Below the pieces are notes generated by a model. The model saw nothing but the letters and a program-made list of their open reading frames with translations, did no database searches and was not told the DNA's origin. A DNA stretch of 6,824 bases. Source: JBDTLH01 sp039934875. Its GTDB lineage: Bacteria; Acidobacteriota; Terriglobia; Terriglobales; Acidobacteriaceae. Positions within the stretch are counted from its first letter, which is position 1, and each line of letters starts with the position of its first letter. Shown here piece by piece: positions 1 through 6,703 of the stretch. A program made the translations under genes and the position numbers. The stretch lies in contig JBDTLH010000200.1 in the NCBI GenBank assembly GCA_039934875.1, positions 1-6,824 of the forward strand, in the 5' to 3' direction.

Positions 1-745
1 ATATATCCGTCACCTCCATGCTGCGGATAATTCTCCCTTTCTGTTTCCAGACGTTTTTCATCGCGATAGCAAGCTCCGGCGAGAACCACTCATCGATCTC
101 CTCGATCTCCGGACTGGAAGAACTCCCGTTTGACCGTGCTCTCCGATACAGCGGCCGCTCCACCGTTTCTCGATATGCGGTGAAGCCCTCAATTTCGTCC
201 ACACCAAGATCCACGCTCGGCTTGCCTCGCAATGTCATGCGGGTTGGCGGCGGCGGTGCTCCATGAGTATTGGGGATTGGCTGAAACTGCATCCGATAAT
301 CGTGAACGATGACGTCTTGTTCTTCAGGATCAACCGTGTACTCGACCTGTTTAACAGGATCATAAATTTTCACCACGTGAGCCGTGAGATAGTAACCTCG
401 AACGACCGAAAATGCGACCACCTGTTCTTTATATATGCGCCCCACGCTGTCACGCGCGATCTTTGCCCGCAGTGGCGCGCGTTCCACAATTTTGCCGGCA
501 TGCCAAACTTTGTACGGAGCATACACACATGTCGCAGTGAACGGCTTTTCTTGTATAGCCAGAATGATGTCCGGGGACACGGTTAGCACCAATCCGTAAT
601 CTTTCCTGACCTGCTTCTTTGCCTCCGCGAGTACTTTCTGATATTCCGTCGGCAGCGCCTTCTGATATTCCGTTTGCGCAAAAAGCAATCCAGATGAAAT
701 GAGCAAGACACACGCAAAGATAAACCGCACTGCTTTGTCTAACAC
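1..745 (-). CDS. Exported acidobacterial-type hypothetical protein, GTG start, 3' end beyond the window
   Basis: Function unknown. The reading frame stays open for 248 codons from a GTG at 745-743 to the left edge, so the C-terminus is missing. The start is well defined: an in-frame TAA lies five codons upstream, a GAGG ribosome-binding site sits 6 nt before the GTG, and no in-frame ATG occurs until residue 152. Residues 1-24 form a signal peptide (basic start, hydrophobic core FIFACVLLISSGLLF, likely cleavage after LFA before Gln24), so the product is probably exported. The mature part begins with a duplicated TEYQK (25-29 and 33-37). Later come ARDSVGR (97-103), YDPV (128-131), VDLGVDEIEG (178-187) and WFSPEL (220-225). 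This order resembles a family of secreted acidobacterial proteins that I recall carrying ARDSxGR and W[YF]SPEL motifs; that recall is from memory, not a search. It lies 81 bp downstream of the DUF2283 gene on the same strand and may share its transcript or have its own promoter. No enzymatic motif is visible. Confidence 0.85.
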   Translation of the reverse strand, partial: MLDKAVRFIFACVLLISSGLLFAQTEYQKALPTEYQKVLAEAKKQVRKDYGLVLTVSPDIILAIQEKPFTATCVYAPYKVWHAGKIVERAPLRAKIARDSVGRIYKEQVVAFSVVRGYYLTAHVVKIYDPVKQVEYTVDPEEQDVIVHDYRMQFQPIPNTHGAPPPPTRMTLRGKPSVDLGVDEIEGFTAYRETVERPLYRRARSNGSSSSPEIEEIDEWFSPELAIAMKNVWKQKGRIIRSMEVTDI

Positions 746-751
746 TTGAAA

Positions 752-755
752 CCTC
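752..755 (-). promoter_or_regulatory. Ribosome-binding site (GAGG) of the GTG-started exported protein
   Basis: On the minus strand GAGG is followed by six bases and then GTG. Together with the in-frame TAA just upstream, this fixes the start of the exported protein on a non-ATG codon. Confidence 0.6.
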
Positions 756-826
756 GTTTACGAAAAACCCATGCCCACCATACGCCTTCCGCGCCCGATG
801 CCGGCAGATGGCTGCCCGTTTACCAG

Positions 827-1066
827 CTACGCGGTCCTCGTCACGCGCATAATCCCATCCACCGGCAAATCCAGCATCGGCGAATCCGAAAGCCGCTTGG
901 AAAAAAACAGGACCTCAAGATTTTCGATTTCGCGGGTCTCAGGATTAAGCCGCACGACAACATCGTCCCCCAATTCCTCGCTCTCTTGCTCGGCATAGGG
1001 TGCGCAGCGGTTTATGTACAGAATGTCAGCCTCACGATCCAACTCGAATTTCAGGTGCGTGTCCAT
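827..1066 (-). CDS. DUF2283 family small protein
   Basis: This 79-residue protein starts with MDTHLKFELD and has the DUF2283 pattern: a D-x-EADILYI strand (about 10-18), an acidic turn, then a DDVVVRLNPETREIENLEVL strand pair (34-53). Function is unknown; the family is small, beta-rich and cytoplasmic, with no catalytic residues evident. The frame extends upstream into the mutase gene, but the ATG at 1066 is preferred because GGGAGGAG lies seven bases before it and the conserved fold begins there. It starts 28 bp after the mutase stop codon, so the two are probably co-transcribed. DUF2283 genes often sit next to a small DUF4258 partner resembling a toxin-antitoxin pair; none is present here, as only 81 bp of non-coding DNA follows. 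The C-terminus (about 60-79) extends past the core pattern. Confidence 0.85.
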   Translation of the reverse strand: MDTHLKFELDREADILYINRCAPYAEQESEELGDDVVVRLNPETREIENLEVLFFSKRLSDSPMLDLPVDGIMRVTRTA

Positions 1067-1073
1067 AACACTT

Positions 1074-1081
1074 CTCCTCCC
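1074..1081 (-). promoter_or_regulatory. Strong Shine-Dalgarno for the DUF2283 gene
   Basis: GGGAGGAG on the minus strand, seven bases before the ATG at 1066-1064 and inside the 28-bp gap after the mutase stop. It selects the internal ATG over the longer open frame and suggests efficient independent translation of this small gene. Confidence 0.75.
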
Positions 1082-1094
1082 ACCAGCCGTCGCC

Positions 1095-2912
1095 TTACGT
1101 AATGCTCGCCTCTTCATACGTCCCATACACGTCGCGCAGCGCATCCGAGACCTCGCCCACAGTCGCATAGGCTTTCACCGCCGCCACAATATAGGGCATC
1201 GTATTCGCATCCGATATCTTGCCGTCGCCGCGCACCACTGGCTCCTGCTCCGCCGCGCGCTTCAGTGCATCCAGCCGCCGCCCAACCTCTTCATTCGACC
1301 GCTTCGCCCGCAACGTCTTCAGCTTCTTCATCTGGTTCTCGCGCGTGGTCTCGTCAATGTAGAGAATCGGATGCGGTTGCTCTTCCATTGTGAACTCATT
1401 CGCCCCGACCATGATCTTCTCTTTGGCTTCGAGCGCCCGCTGGTATTGGTAGCTCGCTTCGGCAATCTCCCGCTGCGGATACGACTTCTCGATCGCCTTC
1501 ACCATCCCGCCCATCGCATCCAGCTTCTCGACATAGTCAAAAAACCCCTTCTCCATGTCGAGCGTCAGCTTCTCCACAAAATAACTGCCCGCCAGCGGAT
1601 CGATCGTGTTCGCCACCCCCGACTCATACGCAATGATCTGCTGCGTCCTGAGCGCAATCCGCGCCGCCTCCGCCGTCGGCAACGCCAGCGCCTCGTCATA
1701 GCTGTCGGTATGCAGCGACTGCGTTCCTCCCATCACCGCCGCCAGCCCCTGCAGGGCCACCCGCGCGATGTTGTTGTGCGGCTGCTGCGCCGTGAGCGAA
1801 ACCCCCGCCGTTTGCGTATGGAAGCGCATCAGCGCGGTGCGCGGGTTCTTCGCCTTGAAGCGCTCCGTCATCAAGCGGTACCAAACTTTTCGCGCCGCCC
1901 GGAACTTCGCGATCTCCTCAAAAAAGTCATTGTGCGAATTGAAGAAGAAGCTCAACCGTTGCCCAAACTCATCCACATCGAGGCCGCGCTTCATCGCCCA
2001 TTCCACATATTCCACGCCGTCATATACCGTAAATGCCAGCTCTTGCAGCGCCGTCGAACCCGCCTCGCGAATGTGATATCCGCTGATCGAAATCGTGTTA
2101 AACTTCGGCGTAAACTTTGCCCCGAACTCAAACGTGTCCACCACCAGCCGCATCGACTGCGCCGGAGGATAGATGTACTCCTTCTGCGCGATGTACTCCT
2201 TCAGAATATCGTTCTGCAGCGTCCCCGATACCTTGCGCAGGTCCGCTCCATTCTCCTCGGCGACCGCCAGATACATCGCCCACAGCACCGATGCCGGAGA
2301 GTTGATGGTCATCGAGGTCGTGATCTTCTCCAGATCAATCCCGCGAAACAGTATCTCCATATCTTCCAGCGAATCGATCGCCACTCCGCACTTTCCTACC
2401 TCGCCCTCGCTCGCCGCGTGGTCCGAATCGTAGCCCATCAGCGTCGGCAGATCGAACGCCACTGACAATCCGCCGCCGCCCTCCGCCAGCAAATACTTGT
2501 AGCGCTCATTCGTCTCCTCCGGAGAAGCGAAGCCGGAAAACTGACGCATCGTCCACAACCGCCCGCGATATCCAGTGGCGTGAATCCCACGCACATACGG
2601 CGCCTCCCCCGGATACCCCAGGTCCTTATCATGCGACCAATCCGCAGGCAAGTCCGCCGGAGTATATAACCGGCGCACAGCAGCATCCGACACCGTCGAG
2701 AAGCGCGCGTCTCCATGCTCATCCAGGTTGGTCCCTGTCGCCGCCCCTATCGCCCGCTCCGGCGACCTCTCCAACGTCTTCAACAGCGCCCCCTCCGCCC
2801 ACTTCCGCTCCGCTTCCGATGGCCGCCGCCCCTCGGCAAATACATCCCCCACCGGAGGCTCCGCCGCCGCCGCTCCATGCTGCTGCTCGCCGACCTTGCC
2901 CTTTAAGCTCAT
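1095..2912 (-). CDS. Adenosylcobalamin-dependent acyl-CoA mutase, catalytic (large) subunit; isobutyryl-CoA mutase-like
   Basis: A member of the methylmalonyl-CoA mutase family, which rearranges the carbon skeleton of acyl-CoA esters by a B12 radical mechanism. The 605-residue form has a non-conserved, low-complexity N-terminus (1-75), then the TIM-barrel substrate domain with LWTMRQFSGF (119-128), GLSVAFDLPT (148-157), GYDSD (160-164), TLQNDILKEY (231-240), YIYPP (246-250), SISGYH (275-280) and HTQTAG (365-370). His280 matches catalytic His244 of the Propionibacterium enzyme. The two specificity positions are Phe125 (Tyr89 in methylmalonyl-CoA mutase) and Gln243 (Arg207); Phe plus Gln is the isobutyryl-CoA mutase pairing. 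The residue matching Asp117 of 2-hydroxyisobutyryl-CoA mutase is Ala152, which argues against that enzyme. The C-terminal B12-binding domain (DxHxxG) is absent, so a separate small subunit is needed; none is in the window. The frame can start at 2999, but the ATG at 2912 is preferred because a good promoter lies inside the extension. The ribosome-binding site is weak (GAGG 11 nt away). The usual automatic label would be methylmalonyl-CoA mutase. Confidence 0.93.
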   Translation of the reverse strand: MSLKGKVGEQQHGAAAAEPPVGDVFAEGRRPSEAERKWAEGALLKTLERSPERAIGAATGTNLDEHGDARFSTVSDAAVRRLYTPADLPADWSHDKDLGYPGEAPYVRGIHATGYRGRLWTMRQFSGFASPEETNERYKYLLAEGGGGLSVAFDLPTLMGYDSDHAASEGEVGKCGVAIDSLEDMEILFRGIDLEKITTSMTINSPASVLWAMYLAVAEENGADLRKVSGTLQNDILKEYIAQKEYIYPPAQSMRLVVDTFEFGAKFTPKFNTISISGYHIREAGSTALQELAFTVYDGVEYVEWAMKRGLDVDEFGQRLSFFFNSHNDFFEEIAKFRAARKVWYRLMTERFKAKNPRTALMRFHTQTAGVSLTAQQPHNNIARVALQGLAAVMGGTQSLHTDSYDEALALPTAEAARIALRTQQIIAYESGVANTIDPLAGSYFVEKLTLDMEKGFFDYVEKLDAMGGMVKAIEKSYPQREIAEASYQYQRALEAKEKIMVGANEFTMEEQPHPILYIDETTRENQMKKLKTLRAKRSNEEVGRRLDALKRAAEQEPVVRGDGKISDANTMPYIVAAVKAYATVGEVSDALRDVYGTYEEASIT

Positions 2913-2951
2913 AGAATGCTGCGCCTCACCGCGAGATTGGGAAAACTCTTC

Positions 2952-2980
2952 ATCATATGAGATGCCGCACTCCACAGCAA
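2952..2980 (-). promoter_or_regulatory. Predicted sigma-70-type promoter of the mutase operon
   Basis: Read on the minus strand, TTGCTG (2980-2975) is separated by exactly 17 bases from TATGAT (2957-2952). Transcription would start near 2945, leaving a leader of about 33 nt before the ATG at 2912. The -10 matches five of six consensus bases, the -35 only three of six. If real, the in-frame ATG codons at 2999 and 2987 would lie upstream of the transcript. The prediction rests on sequence alone. Confidence 0.5.
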
Positions 2981-3147
2981 TGCACATCAAATCAGGCAAA
3001 TTGGAGGGAACACGTCAGCGATGAACAATACGAACGGTGGCTCCCGAATTCCAAACTGGCCGATTCCAAAAAGAAGATAAAGGAGCGCTTGACTCGTACT
3101 GTCTCCACTCCTACGCTTGATGCTTTGCTGGTTAAACCCCACCTCGT

Positions 3148-3156
3148 TGCTACAAT
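3148..3156 (+). promoter_or_regulatory. Predicted extended -10 promoter element of tRNA-Arg
   Basis: TGCTACAAT has the TGn extension followed by TACAAT (3151-3156), nine bases before the first tRNA nucleotide, so transcription would begin almost at the mature 5' end. A -35 is unclear: TTGCTG at 3125-3130 is 20 bases away, longer than usual. The extended -10 may compensate. Confidence 0.45.
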
Positions 3157-3165
3157 AATCCCAGT

Positions 3166-3242
<77 letters not shown>

Positions 3243-3244
3243 TA

Positions 3245-3323
3245 TAGCTGTCAGCTCTCAGCTTTCAGCTCGCATCCTTATATTCTCTGCTTACATGAGC
3301 TGAGAGCTATAAGCTGACAGCTA
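3245..3323. repeat. Imperfect palindrome with 27-bp arms made of NTCAGCT heptamers
   Basis: The left arm (3245-3271) and right arm (3297-3323) are reverse complements with 23 of 27 positions matching, separated by a 25-bp AT-rich loop. Each arm is itself periodic: the left reads as GTCAGCT, CTCAGCT, TTCAGCT after TAGCT, and the right is the complementary series with one diverged unit. It begins two bases after the tRNA CCA end and stops three bases before the carbonic anhydrase-family ATG. No T-run follows either arm, so it is not a classic intrinsic terminator. It resembles dispersed extragenic palindromes; family membership is inferred. In RNA it could form a long hairpin. Confidence 0.85.
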
Positions 3324-3326
3324 CCC

Positions 3327-3860
3327 ATGATCCGCTCCTACCAATCCATCACGCCCACCATCCCCGCCTCCTGCTATGTGGATGAATCCGCCCAGGTCAT
3401 CGGCGACGTCGTCCTCGGCGAACGCTCCTCCATTTGGATGAACGCGGTGGTGCGCGGAGACGTCCACTCCATCCGCATCGGCGCAAATTCCAACATCCAG
3501 GATTGCTCCGTCCTTCACGGCATGCGCTACCGCTTTCCCGTCACCATCGGAGATTGGGTCACCGTAGGCCACAATGTCACTCTTCACGGCTGCACCATTG
3601 CCGACCGCTGCCTGATCGGCATGGGCTCCGTCATCCTCAACAACGCCCGGATAGGCGAAGGCTCCATCATCGCCGCCGGTGCTGTCATCCCCGAAAACGC
3701 CATCATCGAGCCATATTCCCTACTCGCCGGCGTCCCTGGCAAAGTAAAAAAGAAGCTCACTGAAGAGGACCAGAAAACCATTCTCATGTACGCCCAGAAC
3801 TACCTCGATTACACTGAGATATACCAGCGCGAGACTGCTGGCCTGTCAGGCAAACGATGA
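3327..3860 (+). CDS. Gamma-class carbonic anhydrase family protein (left-handed beta-helix)
   Basis: A 177-residue protein of the gamma-carbonic anhydrase/YrdA/PaaY group, cytoplasmic and expected to be a trimer with metal sites between subunits. Hexapeptide repeats of the left-handed beta-helix run from about residue 20 to 125 and a C-terminal alpha-helix follows (about 143-170). The three metal-binding histidines are present as His64 (VLHG), His82 (VGHN) and His87 (TLHG). Arg43 and Asp45 (RGD) and Gln58 (NIQD), which shape the active site in the archaeal enzyme Cam, are also conserved. The acidic loop carrying the proton-shuttle Glu of Cam is not evident. Many such proteins have weak or no carbonic anhydrase activity, so CO2 hydration is possible but unproven. 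The start at 3327 gives the usual N-terminus (MIRSYQ...), yet there is no Shine-Dalgarno: a palindrome arm ends three bases upstream. The stop overlaps the next gene's start (ATGA). Confidence 0.92.
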   Translation: MIRSYQSITPTIPASCYVDESAQVIGDVVLGERSSIWMNAVVRGDVHSIRIGANSNIQDCSVLHGMRYRFPVTIGDWVTVGHNVTLHGCTIADRCLIGMGSVILNNARIGEGSIIAAGAVIPENAIIEPYSLLAGVPGKVKKKLTEEDQKTILMYAQNYLDYTEIYQRETAGLSGKR

Positions 3861-4036
3861 AGTATCTCAACGTCCTTCTCCGCATCATCATTGGCCTGAT
3901 CGCTCTCGCCTTCGGCTTCTATCGCTTCCGCTACATCCAGCACGATTGGCGCTCCGCCCTCATTATCGCCGTCGGCCTCTGGTTCATCTTCCGCGCCTTT
4001 CAGGTCTCGCGCACTGCGCCGCCGCCCCGCCCCTGA
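3857..4036 (+). CDS. Small two-helix membrane protein, translationally coupled to the gamma-CA gene
   Basis: A 59-residue protein starting MKYLNVLLRI and ending in a proline-rich tail (TAPPPRP). Two hydrophobic segments are visible, about 6-22 (VLLRIIIGLIALAFGFY) and 34-50 (ALIIAVGLWFIFRAFQV), joined by a short polar loop with Arg, His, Asp and Trp (24-32). This predicts a hairpin inner-membrane protein. Its ATG at 3857 overlaps the TGA of the carbonic anhydrase-family gene as ATGA, which points to translational coupling; only a weak AGG lies upstream. It resembles no family I recognise. Codon use in the hydrophobic stretches, with C-ending codons such as ATC, CTC and TTC, matches the preceding gene, supporting real coding. 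It ends nine bases before the convergent kinase gene's stop. A role alongside the carbonic anhydrase-like protein is inferred only from the overlap. Confidence 0.75.
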   Translation: MKYLNVLLRIIIGLIALAFGFYRFRYIQHDWRSALIIAVGLWFIFRAFQVSRTAPPPRP

Positions 4037-4045
4037 TACCGATAC

Positions 4046-6703
4046 TCACTTCTTCAACCCCGCCGTCCAATTCTCCATCAGCACCAGCGGCGTCGAGGAC
4101 TGCTCCGCGCCGGTGATCACAACGAACCGCTGACCATCTTTGGTCACCGCAAATTTCATCCCCTGGTAGCCCTGCAGAAAGTTTGCTCTGAAGAGCGTCC
4201 GCACCTCTCCCACTGCGAAGCTGCCGCCACTGCCATTTACCTGCGCCGACAGCATGGCACTTGCGTTCTCCGTCATAAAAAACAGCTCCTTGCCGTCATT
4301 CCGCCAGCGCGGCATATCACCGCCCGTTGTCGAGATTTGCCATTTTGCTCCGGTATTCGGGAACGGCGCCACAAAAACTTCGGCGCGCCCTGATTCAGCG
4401 GCGACATATGCAATCCACCTCCCATCGGGAGAGAACTGCGCGTCGGTTTGATTCAGCGGCCCAGAAGTATAAGGATAGGGCTTGCGGTCCCCAGACAGAG
4501 GCAGTATCCACAAGTTAGCGCCCCCAACAAAGACGAGATTGCGTCCATCGCGAGACCAGTCGCACAGCTCAATGGCAGCCCCGGCAACTGGGGCCAGCAA
4601 CTCGACCGGCTCACCCGCTCCTGATGCCGCTCGGGCATAAATACCCGTCGTCCCGTGGGCGATGTCCTGGCGGGTATAGGCGATCTGGCTTCCGTCCGGC
4701 GACCACACCGGGTCGCCATACTTCAGTCCGGTGGTAAAGGTCAGGCGGGTGCTGATCTTGCGCGCCAGGTCATAGCTAGACATCGCTCCATCGAAAGCGG
4801 AGATGAAGGCCAGACTTTTCTCGTCGGGAGAGAGTGCCACATGCGCCACCGCCGCGTCGGCTCCGACCGGACCCAGCTCTTTTCCGCCGCGGTCGAACCA
4901 CGCCAGCTTCATCGCGTCGGCGCTTCCGGCCTGATACAAAAGCGCGCTATTCTCAGACGCAGTCATCGAGCCATGCCAGATGGTAACGTCCGCTTGCGCG
5001 CTGTCCGTCAAGGCGGTGGCTTCGCCTTTGAGCCGCAGAGAATCCGGATCGAAGGGCTGCGCCATCAATGTATTGCCGCGCACAAAAAGCAGATACCCGG
5101 AGGCATAGATTGCATTCGATAGATTTCGCAGCAATGGACGGTTCTCTTTGCCGTCCAGCGAGGCCACAAAGATGCGCGTATCGGGACCGGTGGGGGACTC
5201 ATGGTTAATCGCGATATAAAGAAAATGTTTGCCGTCGGGCAGCAGCCACGGCCAGCGATACGTGGAGTAGCGCTGCGCATCGAGCTTGAGCACATCGGTG
5301 GGTGCGCCTCCGGCGGCAGCGACCTTCATGATTCCAGCATTGAGGGTGGGGGAGAAGAGGATGACGCCGTTCGTGCCCCAACTGCCGCCCCGGCCTGAGG
5401 ACGCATCGCAGATGACGATTGGCACCCCGCCCGCAACCTCGATCCGCCTCAATTTGCCGGCGGAGAAAAAGCCGACCGAGCGGCTGTCCGGTGACCAGAA
5501 GGGATAGCTCGCGTTTTCCGTGCCCGGCAAAGGCGTCACCGCTAAATTGTCCAGTGCACGGATATACAGCCTGCTGCCGCCTTCTCCCACTGCGGAAAAT
5601 ACCAGATGGCTGCTGTCTGGGGAGAGCACCGCGGGTCCGGCGCTGTCGCCGACGAAATTCATGGCCAGACCAGCAGGCAGATTCACCTGCGTCACCACCG
5701 CTCGGAGCGGCTTCTGGCCGGTGAAGTTCCAGGCTCCAAGCCCGATTGCGCTCAGCACCGCCAGCGCCGCCACTGCCCACGCCAGCCGCTCCCGGCTCTT
5801 GCGCCCGTGCGAAACCGTGACCGGGACGCCTACTTGCGACCCACCCTCCGCGATCCATTTGAGTTGCAGCTTTACGTCATGGACAGTCTGGATGCGGTCA
5901 TCGGGATCTTTCGCCACGCAGGCCTTCACTAATCGGTCGAGCGCCGGCGGAGACATCGGCCGCAGCACGCTGATCGGCTCCGGGTCCCGCTCCAGCACCG
6001 CCGCAATTACGCTGGCCGTCGTCTTGCCTTCGAAGGCGCGCTTGCCCGTCGCCATCTCATACAACACCGCTCCAAGAGCAAAAATGTCCGAGCGCGCGTC
6101 CGCCTCCTTGCCCTCCACCTGCTCCGGAGACATGTATTGAAACGTCCCCACCACCGTGCCCGCCGAAGTAAGTGGCTTGTCGGGAGCAAACGTCACGCCG
6201 GACAAACTCGACGCCGATACCGCCGCCACCGCCGACTTCGCCAGCCCAAAATCCATCAGCTTCACGCCCGATTTCGTTAGCATCACGTTGCCCGGCTTCA
6301 GATCGCGATGGATCACTCCCGTCCTGTGCGCCCTCTCCAGACCTTCGCAAATCTCCACACCATAGCGAAGCGCCTGCTCCGTCGGCAACGGGCCCTTCAC
6401 TAACCGGTCCGCCAGCGTCTCCCCTTCGAGAAACTCCATCACCAGATAATCCACGCCGTCCTGATCCCCCACGTCATACAACGTGCAGATGTTGGCGTGA
6501 TTCAACGACGAAATCGCCCGCGCCTCGCGATCAAACCTCTGCTTCGCCTCCGTATTACTCGAAAGATGCGCGGGCAATATCTTGATCGCCACCGTGCGCT
6601 CCAACCGCGTGTCCCGCGCGCGATACACCTCTCCCATGCCACCCGCACCCAGCGGCGACTGGATTTCATAAGGTCCGAGTTTTGTTCCTGTAGTCAGGCT
6701 CAT
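4046..6703 (-). CDS. Membrane-anchored serine/threonine protein kinase with C-terminal PD40 beta-propeller
   Basis: An 885-residue Hanks-type kinase of the PknB kind. The cytoplasmic kinase domain (about 11-285) has the glycine loop GAGGMGEV (19-26), VAIK Lys41, helix-C Glu60, catalytic HRDLKPGN (132-139), DFG (151-153), a Ser/Thr-rich activation segment of about 44 residues ending SPE (192-194), Asp206 and Arg270. All key residues are present, so it should be active; as an RD kinase it is probably controlled by activation-loop phosphorylation. One membrane helix (about 308-325) follows. The rest (about 335-885) would lie outside the membrane as a TolB/PD40 propeller, with repeats of the SPDG-x(2)-[ILV]-[AV][YF] type near 361, 404, 488, 625, 668, 717, 758, 801 and 854. 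This is typically read as a sensor or binding platform; ligand and substrates are unknown. The ATG overlaps the upstream gene's stop as ATGA. No clear Shine-Dalgarno is seen, so coupled translation is likely. Confidence 0.95.
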   Translation of the reverse strand: MSLTTGTKLGPYEIQSPLGAGGMGEVYRARDTRLERTVAIKILPAHLSSNTEAKQRFDREARAISSLNHANICTLYDVGDQDGVDYLVMEFLEGETLADRLVKGPLPTEQALRYGVEICEGLERAHRTGVIHRDLKPGNVMLTKSGVKLMDFGLAKSAVAAVSASSLSGVTFAPDKPLTSAGTVVGTFQYMSPEQVEGKEADARSDIFALGAVLYEMATGKRAFEGKTTASVIAAVLERDPEPISVLRPMSPPALDRLVKACVAKDPDDRIQTVHDVKLQLKWIAEGGSQVGVPVTVSHGRKSRERLAWAVAALAVLSAIGLGAWNFTGQKPLRAVVTQVNLPAGLAMNFVGDSAGPAVLSPDSSHLVFSAVGEGGSRLYIRALDNLAVTPLPGTENASYPFWSPDSRSVGFFSAGKLRRIEVAGGVPIVICDASSGRGGSWGTNGVILFSPTLNAGIMKVAAAGGAPTDVLKLDAQRYSTYRWPWLLPDGKHFLYIAINHESPTGPDTRIFVASLDGKENRPLLRNLSNAIYASGYLLFVRGNTLMAQPFDPDSLRLKGEATALTDSAQADVTIWHGSMTASENSALLYQAGSADAMKLAWFDRGGKELGPVGADAAVAHVALSPDEKSLAFISAFDGAMSSYDLARKISTRLTFTTGLKYGDPVWSPDGSQIAYTRQDIAHGTTGIYARAASGAGEPVELLAPVAGAAIELCDWSRDGRNLVFVGGANLWILPLSGDRKPYPYTSGPLNQTDAQFSPDGRWIAYVAAESGRAEVFVAPFPNTGAKWQISTTGGDMPRWRNDGKELFFMTENASAMLSAQVNGSGGSFAVGEVRTLFRANFLQGYQGMKFAVTKDGQRFVVITGAEQSSTPLVLMENWTAGLKK

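Noticed and set aside
805..818. GGCAG-ATGG-CTGCC inverted repeat after the DUF2283 gene as a terminator
   Set aside because: The stem is only five base pairs and no T-run follows it directly on the minus strand.
1014..2465. A 483-codon plus-strand open frame opposite the mutase
   Set aside because: It is rich in Arg, His and Leu with no recognisable motif, has no ribosome-binding site, and mirrors the high-GC codon use of the strongly conserved mutase on the other strand.
3243..3326. The palindrome as a standard intrinsic terminator of the tRNA
   Set aside because: No T-tract follows the right arm; the sequence continues CCCATG into the next gene.
5205..5858. A 217-codon minus-strand frame inside the kinase gene
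   Set aside because: It is an out-of-frame shadow of the propeller region, rich in Gly, Arg and Ala, with no start signal.
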